Below are positions 43,074-50,561 of a stretch of 58,884 nt of DNA, in pieces (positions within the stretch are counted from its first letter, which is position 1; every line of letters begins with the position of its first letter). The notes below the pieces were generated by a model, which saw only the letters and a list, made by a program, of their open reading frames with translations, searched no databases and had not been told where the DNA came from. This stretch comes from Tyzzerella sp. (lineage in GTDB: Bacteria > Bacillota > Clostridia > Lachnospirales > Lachnospiraceae). The stretch is from assembly GCA_017416155.1 (NCBI GenBank), contig JAFQDE010000054.1, positions 1-58,884 on the forward strand, in the 5' to 3' direction. The translations under genes were made by a program, and so were the position numbers.

Positions 43074-43994
43074 ATGGGTAAAATGAACACCATAACAAAG
43101 GACTATATGTCTGAACCAAAGTATTTTGCAGACAGTTTTAATTATTATTTGTTTGATGGGAAACAGGTTATTAGGTCGGATAATCTGCAAGTACTGGACC
43201 CGACGGAGATGGCACTTATTCCGCAAGACAATACAGTTGAAAATGTAGAAAAAATACGCGATGTCTTGAAACAATGCGTGCTAATGGCAGATGACAAGGC
43301 TACATATCTGATGCTTGGAATCGAGAATCAGACAGACATTCATTATGCTTTTCCTGTCAAAAATATGATTTACGATGCTTTGAATTATGGCAAGCAAGTT
43401 TCCGACAAAGCAAAGGAACATCGAAAGAGAAAAAACCTAAGAGATAGTGGGGAATTCTTATCTGGATTTTCAAAAGAAGATAAGTTAAAGCCACTTATTA
43501 CGTTAACTATCTATTTTGGTCCGGATGATTGGGATGCACCACGAAGTCTGAAAGAGATGTTTGAAACAACGGATGAGACAATTTTACAATTTGTTGAGGA
43601 TTACCGAGTACATTTGATTGTGCCGAAGGAAATTGAAGACTTTAGTAAGTTTGCAACAGATTTCGGAAAAGCGATGCGATTTATTGCGGCCTCCCAAGAT
43701 GAAGATGCGTTAGAGGAGTTGCAAAAAGCAGAAGAATTTCAAAGTGTTGATATCCAAACCGTACAATTATTAAATGCGTGTACCAATAGCAAAATTTCAG
43801 TTATTGAAGGAGAGGAGGAAGTGAATATGTGTAAAGGATTGGATGATCTTATGGCGAGACACCGAAGAGAGGGAAAAGCAGAAGAACGAGTAAATTTGAT
43901 TCGTACAGCATTGCACGGTGGTAGTACTCCTGAAGCAATCGCCAAAGTTATGTGCATTCCACTTGAAGAAGTAAAATCAATAAGCAATCAATAG
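43074..43994 (+). CDS. Rpn-family recombination-promoting nuclease (PD-(D/E)XK)
   Basis: An Rpn/YhgA-like protein with about 306 residues from ATG 43074 (AGAGG 7 bases upstream). The nuclease domain shows ENQTDIHYAFPVKNMIYDA (the Glu-x-Gln of the PD-(D/E)XK fold) after KATYLMLGI; the common Asp-Leu-x-Tyr leader lies near YYLFDGKQVI. The C-terminal 55 residues (CKGLDDLMARHRREGKAEE...) form a helical tail. E. coli Rpn proteins cut DNA and are linked with phage defence; many genomes annotate them as putative transposases, but no terminal repeats are seen here. The gene stands alone between its own promoter and a terminator. A strong internal ribosome site marks a second product. Confidence 0.85.
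   Translation: MGKMNTITKDYMSEPKYFADSFNYYLFDGKQVIRSDNLQVLDPTEMALIPQDNTVENVEKIRDVLKQCVLMADDKATYLMLGIENQTDIHYAFPVKNMIYDALNYGKQVSDKAKEHRKRKNLRDSGEFLSGFSKEDKLKPLITLTIYFGPDDWDAPRSLKEMFETTDETILQFVEDYRVHLIVPKEIEDFSKFATDFGKAMRFIAASQDEDALEELQKAEEFQSVDIQTVQLLNACTNSKISVIEGEEEVNMCKGLDDLMARHRREGKAEERVNLIRTALHGGSTPEAIAKVMCIPLEEVKSISNQ
43827..43994 (+). CDS. Probable intragenic small protein from the Rpn gene (RpnS-like)
   Basis: Inside the Rpn frame, GGAGAGGAGG at 43809-43818 stands 8 bases before an in-frame ATG at 43827, a near-ideal translation start. The product would be the last 55 residues of Rpn: an N-terminal helical stretch (DDLMARHRREGKAEERVNLI) and a short helix-turn-helix-like end (TPEAIAKVMCIPLEEVKSI). 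In E. coli Rpn genes a small in-frame C-terminal protein (RpnS) binds and blocks the toxic nuclease. The arrangement here fits that, but translation is not proven by sequence alone; the purine-rich run could also be coincidence from Glu-rich codons (EGEEEV). Confidence 0.55.
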   Translation: MCKGLDDLMARHRREGKAEERVNLIRTALHGGSTPEAIAKVMCIPLEEVKSISNQ

Positions 43995-44043
43995 TAAATG
44001 GTGTCGCGTTTTGCGAAATATACAGGGAATACACATTTTAAAG

Positions 44044-44084
44044 AAAGCCTTGCTTCGTGGCAGTAATGCCAGCAGCAGGGCTTT
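44044..44084. terminator. Intrinsic terminator between Rpn and luxS
   Basis: AAAGCC / GGCTTT outer arms (44044-44049, 44079-44084), TGCT / AGCA, and TGGCA / TGCCA around GTAA. The plus-strand tail is GTTGTG. It separates convergent genes. Confidence 0.7.
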
Positions 44085-44100
44085 GTTGTGTCATGAGACA

Positions 44101-44580
44101 TTATTTCGGATACACCAAACGTTCATCTGTAATACCCGTCAAAACTTCGTCTAAATATTTCTTCGCGAGATATTTTGCCATCGGTAGATTCATATCTAGA
44201 TAATTTCCACAATCTTTTGCAGAAGCACCCGGAATCTTGTCATCGAATTCTGCGATAAAGCTGTACATTTCTTTTAATAACTCGATGATATCTGTTGATT
44301 CATAATCCCCGGCTAAAAGTAAATAAAATCCGGTGCGGCATCCCATTGGTCCGAAGTAGATAATCTTTGTTCCGAATTCTTTATGGTTACGTAGAAATGT
44401 AGCTGCGAGATGTTCAATTGCATGCATCTCAGCAGTATTCATAACCGGCTCGTCGTTCGGGCTTGTCATACGAAGGTCAAAAGTTGTAATCATCTCTGAA
44501 CCGACAGGGTCTTTCCTGGAAACATATACTCCCGGAATTAATTTGATATGGTCTATAGTAAAACTTGTGATTTTCTGCAT
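44101..44580 (-). CDS. luxS: S-ribosylhomocysteine lyase
   Basis: Splits S-ribosylhomocysteine into homocysteine and the AI-2 precursor DPD, part of the activated methyl cycle. Metal ligands are His53 and His57 in HAIEH and Cys124 in KDCGNY; Cys81 in GPMGCRTGFY is the catalytic base. It has 159 residues, full length, starting with AGGAGG upstream on the minus strand. It stands alone, facing the histidine-phosphatase gene across a 96-base divergent promoter region. No SAM or SAH riboswitch is recognised in that space. Confidence 0.97.
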   Translation of the reverse strand: MQKITSFTIDHIKLIPGVYVSRKDPVGSEMITTFDLRMTSPNDEPVMNTAEMHAIEHLAATFLRNHKEFGTKIIYFGPMGCRTGFYLLLAGDYESTDIIELLKEMYSFIAEFDDKIPGASAKDCGNYLDMNLPMAKYLAKKYLDEVLTGITDERLVYPK

Positions 44581-44610
44581 AAGTTCCTCCTAAAAAATTT
44601 CGATAAATTT

Positions 44611-44639
44611 ATTATAATGATTTCTTTTCATGAAAACAA
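44611..44639 (-). promoter_or_regulatory. Sigma-A type promoter for luxS
   Basis: On the minus strand TTGTTT (complement of 44634-44639) and TATAAT (complement of 44611-44616) are 17 bases apart, 30 bases before the luxS start. Confidence 0.6.
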
Positions 44640-44649
44640 GTGTTATACT
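44621..44649 (+). promoter_or_regulatory. Possible promoter for the histidine-phosphatase gene
   Basis: TATACT at 44644-44649, with TTTCTT 17 bases upstream as a poor -35. It overlaps the oppositely directed luxS promoter, so the two may compete. Confidence 0.4.
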
Positions 44650-44676
44650 TAAGAAAGTGTGTGGAGGTAGAAACAT

Positions 44677-45291
44677 ATGATTATATATATGATGAGACAT
44701 GGTGAAACAGATTGGAACGTGCAACATTTGTTTCAGGGTAGGACAGACATACCACTGAATGAAAATGGAAGAATAGTTGCAGAGTGGACAAGGGATGGGC
44801 TTAGTGATGTTCATTTTGACGTTGCATTTTGTAGTCCACTATGCAGAGCAAAGGAGACAGCTCAGATTATTTTGGAGGGGCGAGATGTCACATTGATAGA
44901 AGATGAGCGAATTATTGAAATGGGATTTGGTGAATATGAAGCGACCAGTATGACAGATATTGATGAAGATATTGAAATCTTTTTTAAACATCCGGAAGCA
45001 TATGTGGATAAAAAAGGAATCGAATCCTTTGATGCTGTGCTTGCAAGGGCCAATAGTTTTCTTACTGAATTGGCAGAGAATGCGGAGTATAAAAACAGCA
45101 CTATATTGGTTGCAACGCATGGTGCAATGCTAAGGGGTCTAATTGCTGCTTTTAAGGGATATGAAGTTAAGGATTTCTGGCAAGGTGGCATTCATAAAAA
45201 CTGTGGTATGACGATTGTGGAAGTGCAGGGAGATAAAAAGAAAATATTGCAAGAGGCAATCGTGTTATATGAAGAAAAGGACTTGAAATAA
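44677..45291 (+). CDS. Histidine phosphatase (phosphoglycerate-mutase superfamily)
   Basis: MMRHGETDWNVQHLFQGRTDIPLN carries the phospho-acceptor His in RHGE; CSPLCRAKETA supplies the second active-site Arg, FGEYEA and LVATHGAMLRG the Glu and second His. It has 204 residues, which with the short active-site loops suggests a broad-specificity phosphatase (PhoE/CobC-like) rather than a cofactor-dependent glycolytic mutase. The substrate cannot be told. GGAGG stands 9 bases before the ATG. It precedes trpS by 52 bases with no terminator between. Confidence 0.88.
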   Translation: MIIYMMRHGETDWNVQHLFQGRTDIPLNENGRIVAEWTRDGLSDVHFDVAFCSPLCRAKETAQIILEGRDVTLIEDERIIEMGFGEYEATSMTDIDEDIEIFFKHPEAYVDKKGIESFDAVLARANSFLTELAENAEYKNSTILVATHGAMLRGLIAAFKGYEVKDFWQGGIHKNCGMTIVEVQGDKKKILQEAIVLYEEKDLK

Positions 45292-45343
45292 CATTGATAT
45301 AAATGATAAAATAATACGATAACGTAAACGGAGGAAATAAGTT

Positions 45344-46348
45344 ATGATAAATGATAAAAAAGTATTGTTCAGCGGTATGCAGGCAACCGGAAGTCTGACG
45401 CTTGGCAACTATCTGGGAGCCCTCAAGAACTGGCTGACGTTAAGTGATGAATATGAATGTTTTTACAGTGTAGTAGATATGCATTCGATTACAGTAAGGC
45501 AGGACCCTGCAACACTCAGAAAGAGAGCAAGAGCTTTATTGACTCTCTATATCGCGGCCGGTCTTGATCCGGAGAAAAACTGCATTTACTATCAATCACA
45601 TGTATCAGGACATGCGGAGCTCGCATGGATTTTGAATTGCTATACCTATATGGGTGAACTTAATCGTATGACACAGTTTAAGGATAAGTCTCAAAAACAC
45701 GCAGACAACATCAATGCCGGATTGTTTACATATCCTGTACTTATGGCTGCAGATATTTTATTGTTCCAGGCAGATGTGGTTCCGGTTGGTATTGATCAGA
45801 TGCAGCATTTGGAACTCACAAGAGATATTGCACAGAGATTCAATGGTATTTACGGAGATGTATTTACAGTTCCAGAACCATATATCGGTAAAGTTGGTGC
45901 GAAGATTATGAGCCTTCAGGACCCGACAAAGAAGATGTCGAAGTCAGACGAGAATCCAAACGCAAGTATTTATTTGATGGATGATCCGGATACAATTATT
46001 CGCAAATGTAAACGAGCAGTGACAGACTCTGAGGCTCAGATTTTGTATCGTGATGAACAACCGGGTGTAAAGAACCTGATTGACATTTACAGTGCCTGCA
46101 CGAACAAATCACAGCAGGATGTTGTAAAGGAATTTGACGGCAAAGGATACGGAGATTTCAAGATGGCAGTTGGGGAAGCAGTTGTTTCTGTATTAAAACC
46201 ATTGCAGGATGAAGTTGCGCGCTTAGAAAAAGACAAAGTATACATCGACAGCATTATCAAGAATAATGCGGAAAAAGCAAATTATTATGCGTTGAAGACA
46301 CTTAGAAAAGTGCAAAAAAAGGTGGGCTTCCCTGAAAGAATCCGATAA
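45344..46348 (+). CDS. trpS: Tryptophanyl-tRNA synthetase
   Basis: Charges tRNA-Trp with tryptophan. Class I signatures are TGSLTLGNYLGAL (HIGH region) and KKMSKSDENPNAS (KMSKS). It has 334 residues, full length. The 52 bases upstream contain GGAGG and no T-box leader, unlike many clostridial aminoacyl-tRNA synthetase genes, so it seems not to be controlled by tRNA sensing here. A weak -10 like TAAAAT lies near 45308. Confidence 0.97.
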   Translation: MINDKKVLFSGMQATGSLTLGNYLGALKNWLTLSDEYECFYSVVDMHSITVRQDPATLRKRARALLTLYIAAGLDPEKNCIYYQSHVSGHAELAWILNCYTYMGELNRMTQFKDKSQKHADNINAGLFTYPVLMAADILLFQADVVPVGIDQMQHLELTRDIAQRFNGIYGDVFTVPEPYIGKVGAKIMSLQDPTKKMSKSDENPNASIYLMDDPDTIIRKCKRAVTDSEAQILYRDEQPGVKNLIDIYSACTNKSQQDVVKEFDGKGYGDFKMAVGEAVVSVLKPLQDEVARLEKDKVYIDSIIKNNAEKANYYALKTLRKVQKKVGFPERIR

Positions 46349-46396
46349 GTATTGGTAAAAATGGAAATATTTTTATTGTAACACGAGGTGAAAAAT

Positions 46397-47371
46397 ATGT
46401 TATTTTTAAATAAGGACGATATCGCCAAATCAATCAACCTAAATGGAATGATGGACCAAATTGAAGAAGCGTATCGTATCTTTGGCTCTGGTAAATTTTA
46501 TATGCCACCGCGACCAACGGTATCATATGGTAATGACACGTTAATCTACATGCCGTGTTTTACGGAGAAGAGTCTTGGTACAAAGATGCTAAGCATTTTT
46601 CCGGATAATGCCAAGCTTGGATTACCATCCATCGACGGCTTAGTGATTATAAATGACCGTCAAACAGGGAAACCGCTTGCTATTTTGGATGGACAGGCAG
46701 TGACTGCTTACCGCACCGGAGCTGTGGGTGGTGTCGCTATTCGGCATTTATCCAGAAAAGGCTGTAGAACTGTTGGTATTGTGGGTGCAGGAACGCAGGG
46801 ATTTCACTTAGCATTGTACGCTTGCGCGGCACGTCCTATTGAGACGGTATATGTCTACAATCACAGCGAACGTGATTTAACGGACTATATGGAAAGACTG
46901 AGAAAATCCATTGATAACCCTACAGTAAAAGTGGTACAGTGCAAGCAGGTAGAAGAGTTGGTGAAATACAGTGATATTATCTGTACTGCGACACCTTCTA
47001 ACACACCTGTTTTACCTAATGATAAAGAGTTACTGAGAGACAAGTGTATCATTGCAATCGGTTCTTACAAGCCGGATATGAGAGAGATTCCGAATAGTAT
47101 TTTTGAGCTGATTGATAATGTATACACGGAGTTAGAATATGCATGCGAAGAGAGTGGCGACCTTTCACAACCATTGGAAGCAGGAATTTTGGATATGGAT
47201 AGGGTGAAACTTATGCATGAACTTCTCGCATCCTCAGTAGATACAGAAGAACTTGCTAAGAAAACAACTTATTTCAAATCAGTGGGCATGGGTCTTTTTG
47301 ATTTGTGCGTGGCAGAGCGATTAGTTCAGGATGCAACTGATAAGAATATTGGACAGAACATAAGGGTATAA
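46397..47371 (+). CDS. Ornithine cyclodeaminase/mu-crystallin family protein
   Basis: Rossmann-type dehydrogenase fold of about 324 residues. VGIVGAGTQGFHLALYA is the NAD(P) loop; AYRTGAVGGVAIRHLSRK and DIICTATPSNTPVL are family blocks. Members convert ornithine to proline, reduce ketimines, or act on alanine-type substrates; the exact one cannot be chosen from sequence. GAGGTGA 7 bases upstream favours ATG 46397 over GTG 46388. It is followed 10 bases later by ridA, whose product removes reactive imines and enamines, which agrees with an imine-handling reaction. Confidence 0.85.
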   Translation: MLFLNKDDIAKSINLNGMMDQIEEAYRIFGSGKFYMPPRPTVSYGNDTLIYMPCFTEKSLGTKMLSIFPDNAKLGLPSIDGLVIINDRQTGKPLAILDGQAVTAYRTGAVGGVAIRHLSRKGCRTVGIVGAGTQGFHLALYACAARPIETVYVYNHSERDLTDYMERLRKSIDNPTVKVVQCKQVEELVKYSDIICTATPSNTPVLPNDKELLRDKCIIAIGSYKPDMREIPNSIFELIDNVYTELEYACEESGDLSQPLEAGILDMDRVKLMHELLASSVDTEELAKKTTYFKSVGMGLFDLCVAERLVQDATDKNIGQNIRV

Positions 47372-47383
47372 GGAGGAATTATG

Positions 47384-47761
47384 ATGAGAGTTGTAGCAAC
47401 AGATAAAGCGCCAAAAGCGTTAGGACCATATTCACAAGGTTATGTTCATAACGGAATCTTTTATTCGGCAGGTCAGATTGCCATCAATCCGGCAACTGAT
47501 ACTGTGGAAGCGACTGATATTACAGGACAGACAGAACAGGTATGTAAGAACCTCGGTGCAGTATTAGAAGCAGCGGGAACGTCATATGATAAAGTGATTA
47601 AGACAACATGTTTCTTGGCAGACATGGGTGATTTTACAGCATTTAATGAAGTGTATGCAAAGTATTTCACATCAAAGCCTGCAAGAAGTTGTGTGGCAGT
47701 AAAAACATTACCAAAAAATGTACTCTGCGAAGTGGAATTAATCGCAGTGGTAGAAGAATAG
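47384..47761 (+). CDS. ridA: RidA/YjgF-family imine/enamine deaminase
   Basis: Hydrolyses reactive 2-aminoacrylate and related imines to keto acids and ammonia, protecting PLP enzymes. APKALGPYSQGY is the N-terminal substrate strand, and PARSCVAVKTLPKNVLCEVELIAV contains the conserved Arg that binds the carboxylate. It is 125 residues from ATG 47384, which has AGGAGG 7 bases upstream; ATG 47381 is also possible. It is co-transcribed with the cyclodeaminase-family gene. Confidence 0.93.
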   Translation: MRVVATDKAPKALGPYSQGYVHNGIFYSAGQIAINPATDTVEATDITGQTEQVCKNLGAVLEAAGTSYDKVIKTTCFLADMGDFTAFNEVYAKYFTSKPARSCVAVKTLPKNVLCEVELIAVVEE

Positions 47762-47773
47762 GAAGTGAACGTT

Positions 47774-48613
47774 ATGTCAGAACAAGAAAAAAATGCATCA
47801 TGCTCCGCTGAAAGTTGCGCGGGATGTGCACATGCGAGTACCTGTGAAAGCAAAAAAGTGGACATGAAAATTGCACCAAATGAATATACTAATGTTAAGA
47901 AAGTTATCGGTGTCATTAGTGGGAAAGGCGGTGTTGGCAAATCCATGGTAACTGCCTCACTGGCAAGACAAATGAGAACTCAGGGATATTCTGTCGGCAT
48001 TTTGGATGCTGATATTACAGGACCATCCATTCCGAAAATGTATGGCGTGCATGAACATGCAGTAGGAACTGAGGTAGGTATGTTCCCATGTATTGCAAAG
48101 GATGAGACGAGAATTATGTCTGTAAATCTCCTTTTAGACAGTGAAGATACACCGGTGATTTGGAGAGGGCCGATTATCGCAGGAGTGGTAAAACAGTTTT
48201 GGGAGGAAGTACTTTGGGGAGATCTTGATTATCTTTTCGTAGACATGCCTCCGGGAACAGGAGATGTACCGCTTACGGTATTCCAATCCTTGCCGCTCGA
48301 CGGAGTTGTGATTGTAACGTCTCCGCAGGATTTGGTACAGATGATTGTTAAAAAGGCCTATCATATGGCAGAGGCGATGAATATTCCGGTACTAGGTATT
48401 GTAGAAAACTACAGTTATCTTGCTTGCCCGGACTGTGGTAAAAAAATTCACGTCTTTGGTGAAAGCCACATTGATGAAATAGCTGCCGACCTTGGCTTAA
48501 AAGTGCTTGGAAAGATGCCAATTGACCCTGCGCTTGCAGAGATGGTGGAAGCAGAGAAGTTCTATGAGGTGGACAATGATTATATAAAAGAAGCGGCAGA
48601 AGTATTGAAATAA
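47774..48613 (+). CDS. Mrp/NBP35-type P-loop ATPase for Fe-S cluster handling
   Basis: A 279-residue MinD-like ATPase. SGKGGVGKS (49-57) is the deviant Walker A, DADITGPSIPK and FVDMPPGTGD are Mrp signatures, and YLACPDCGKKI holds the CxxC that bridges a [4Fe-4S] cluster between two subunits. The extra N-terminal Cys-rich head (CSAESCAGCAHASTC) resembles that of eukaryal NBP35-type proteins and could hold a second cluster. It probably acts as a scaffold or carrier for iron-sulfur assembly in the cytoplasm, fitting the many Fe-S enzymes of this anaerobe. ATG 47774 follows GGAAGTG. The ATPase is followed by HPr 18 bases on. Confidence 0.9.
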   Translation: MSEQEKNASCSAESCAGCAHASTCESKKVDMKIAPNEYTNVKKVIGVISGKGGVGKSMVTASLARQMRTQGYSVGILDADITGPSIPKMYGVHEHAVGTEVGMFPCIAKDETRIMSVNLLLDSEDTPVIWRGPIIAGVVKQFWEEVLWGDLDYLFVDMPPGTGDVPLTVFQSLPLDGVVIVTSPQDLVQMIVKKAYHMAEAMNIPVLGIVENYSYLACPDCGKKIHVFGESHIDEIAADLGLKVLGKMPIDPALAEMVEAEKFYEVDNDYIKEAAEVLK

Positions 48614-48631
48614 AGGAAGGATGTACAAAGA

Positions 48632-48889
48632 ATGAAAGAGTTTAGGTATGTGATTACCGATGACCTTGGTATTCATGCCAGACCGGCAGGGTTGCTTGTA
48701 AAAGAAGCAGCACTATTTCAATCATACATCAAGATAAAAAAAGGCGAAAAAGAAGTGGACGCCAAAAGAATTTTCGGAATTATGGGATTAGCAGCAAAAA
48801 AAGGTGATGAGATTTTACTTACTGCAGAAGGAGCAGATGAGGACGAAGCAATTGCAGCCATCACAGAATTTTTGAAGGCTAATTTATAA
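48632..48889 (+). CDS. HPr-like phosphocarrier with Arg in place of regulatory Ser46
   Basis: An 85-residue PTS carrier. GIHARPAG places the phosphorylated His at residue 15, so phosphate transfer from enzyme I should work. The region that normally reads NxKSIMGVMSL, with Ser46 as target of HPr kinase, reads DAKRIFGIMGLAAKKGDEI: position 46 is Arg45-neighbouring Arg46 and Ser52 is Gly. It therefore cannot be phosphorylated at residue 46 and should escape HPrK/CcpA catabolite control. It is followed directly by enzyme I and a mannitol-type PTS permease, which suggests a dedicated or housekeeping-independent relay. Whether another, normal HPr exists is not visible here. Confidence 0.88.
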   Translation: MKEFRYVITDDLGIHARPAGLLVKEAALFQSYIKIKKGEKEVDAKRIFGIMGLAAKKGDEILLTAEGADEDEAIAAITEFLKANL

Positions 48890-48912
48890 TTTCTAGTAAG
48901 GAATGAAACACA

Positions 48913-50535
48913 ATGATTACATTAACAGGCAAGAGTGTCTTTGGTGGTGTAGAAATCGGTAAGATTTTATTCTATAAGAGAAACAGCCGACAGATTAGAA
49001 GGTGGCATGTAGAAGATACAGAGAATGAGGTTATTCGTTTTGAGAACGCAAAAGCAGAGGCAATTGTGCAACTCAAAGGGCTCTACGAGAAAGCTATGAA
49101 GGATGTCGGCGAAGAAAATGCGTTGATTTTTGAGATTCATCAAATGATGTTAGAGGATTTGGATTATTTAGAGTCCATTATTCATATCATCAAAAACCAG
49201 CAAGTAAATGCAGAGTATGCTGTTGCAACAACAGCAGATAATTTTGTGGCAATGTTTGTAGCAATGGATGATGCATATATGCAGGGACGAGCTACGGATG
49301 TGAAGGATGTATCAGAACGTATACTGAACATTCTCGCAGGCGCAGGAGGCACGATATTTTCCCTCGATGAGCCTACAATCATTGCCGCAGATGATTTAGT
49401 GCCAAGTGAGACAGTACAACTTGATAAGGAAAAAGTACTTGGATTTGCTACAATGTATGGCTCTTCCAACTCTCACACAGCAATCCTCGCAAGAACAATG
49501 AATATTCCTGCAATTATTGGTCTGGGGGAGGAATTGAGGGAAGAATACGACGGTGCTTATGCTGTAATTGATGGCTTTGACGGAAAGATCTATATAGACC
49601 CGGACGAAGAGACTTTGAAACTCATGAAGGAGAAACAGGCAATAGACCGTGAAAAGAAATTATTATTACAAGAGTTAAAAGGGAAAAAGAATGTAACGCG
49701 AAGTGGTCAGAAGATTCATATCTATGCCAATATTGGTAATGCATCAGATGTTGGTTTGGCACTGCAAAATGACGCCGGAGGCATCGGCCTCTTTCGAAGT
49801 GAATTCTTGTATTTGGAAAACAACACGTTTCCTACAGAAGATGAACAGTTTCAAGTATACAAGACTGTTGCTGAAAACATGGCTGGAAAGAAGGTCATTA
49901 TCCGTACATTAGATATCGGTGCAGATAAACAGGCAACATATTTTAATTTGCCACACGAAGAAAATCCTGCACTTGGTTATCGGGCAATTCGTATTTGTCT
50001 AACACAGACAGATGTTTTCAAAACTCAGTTACGTGCACTCTTACGTGCTTCCGCATATGGACAGATTGCAATTATGTTTCCAATGATTACGTCTGTATGG
50101 GAAGTGAGACGCATTAAAGACATCCTTGAGGAAGTAAGAGCAGAATTGCGAACGGACGGTATTCCATATAACGAAGAACTAGAAATCGGTCTTATGATTG
50201 AGACACCGGCGGCGGTTATGATAAGCCGTGAACTTGCGAAAGAGGTGGATTTCTTCAGTGTTGGAACAAATGATTTAACACAGTACACATTGGCAATTGA
50301 CAGACAAAATCCGAAGTTGGATGATTTTTATGACCCGCATCATCCGGCAGTACTTGCCATGATTCAGATGGTAGCCGACAGCATTCACGCGGAAGGTAAA
50401 TGGATTGGCATCTGCGGTGAACTTGGTGCGGATTTGGAGATGACAGAGACATTCCTAAAGATGGGAATTGATGAACTCTCTGTATCACCAGCTATGATTC
50501 TCTCGGTTCGAAAGAAAGTAAGAGAGACAGAGTAA
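48913..50535 (+). CDS. ptsI: PTS enzyme I (phosphoenolpyruvate-protein phosphotransferase)
   Basis: Takes phosphate from PEP and passes it to HPr. GSSNSHTAILARTMNIPAI holds the active His188 (usual GGRTSHSAI). The C-terminal PEP-binding barrel is complete: GGIGLFRSEFLYL, IIRTLDIGADKQ, NPALGYRAIRICL, FFSVGTNDLTQYTLAIDR, and GICGELGAD with the catalytic Cys. It has 540 residues, slightly shorter than the usual 570 at the N-terminal side. It sits 24 bases after the HPr gene and 27 before the mannitol permease. Confidence 0.95.
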   Translation: MITLTGKSVFGGVEIGKILFYKRNSRQIRRWHVEDTENEVIRFENAKAEAIVQLKGLYEKAMKDVGEENALIFEIHQMMLEDLDYLESIIHIIKNQQVNAEYAVATTADNFVAMFVAMDDAYMQGRATDVKDVSERILNILAGAGGTIFSLDEPTIIAADDLVPSETVQLDKEKVLGFATMYGSSNSHTAILARTMNIPAIIGLGEELREEYDGAYAVIDGFDGKIYIDPDEETLKLMKEKQAIDREKKLLLQELKGKKNVTRSGQKIHIYANIGNASDVGLALQNDAGGIGLFRSEFLYLENNTFPTEDEQFQVYKTVAENMAGKKVIIRTLDIGADKQATYFNLPHEENPALGYRAIRICLTQTDVFKTQLRALLRASAYGQIAIMFPMITSVWEVRRIKDILEEVRAELRTDGIPYNEELEIGLMIETPAAVMISRELAKEVDFFSVGTNDLTQYTLAIDRQNPKLDDFYDPHHPAVLAMIQMVADSIHAEGKWIGICGELGADLEMTETFLKMGIDELSVSPAMILSVRKKVRETE

Positions 50536-50561
50536 TAAAAAGAATAACGGAGGGTCATATA

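Noticed and set aside
43074-43994. Rpn gene as a transposase of a mobile element
   Set aside because: No terminal inverted repeats or target duplications are seen around it, and it has its own promoter and terminator. The family is often mislabelled as transposase.
44581-44676. SAM or SAH riboswitch before luxS
   Set aside because: The 96-base divergent gap is taken up by two promoters and ribosome sites; no riboswitch core could be folded by eye.
45292-45343. T-box riboswitch before trpS
   Set aside because: Only 52 bases separate the upstream stop from trpS and the conserved T-box sequence is absent.
47473-47946. A 157-codon minus-strand frame over ridA and the Mrp-type ATPase
   Set aside because: It crosses two well-supported genes and the gap between them, with no ribosome site or domain.
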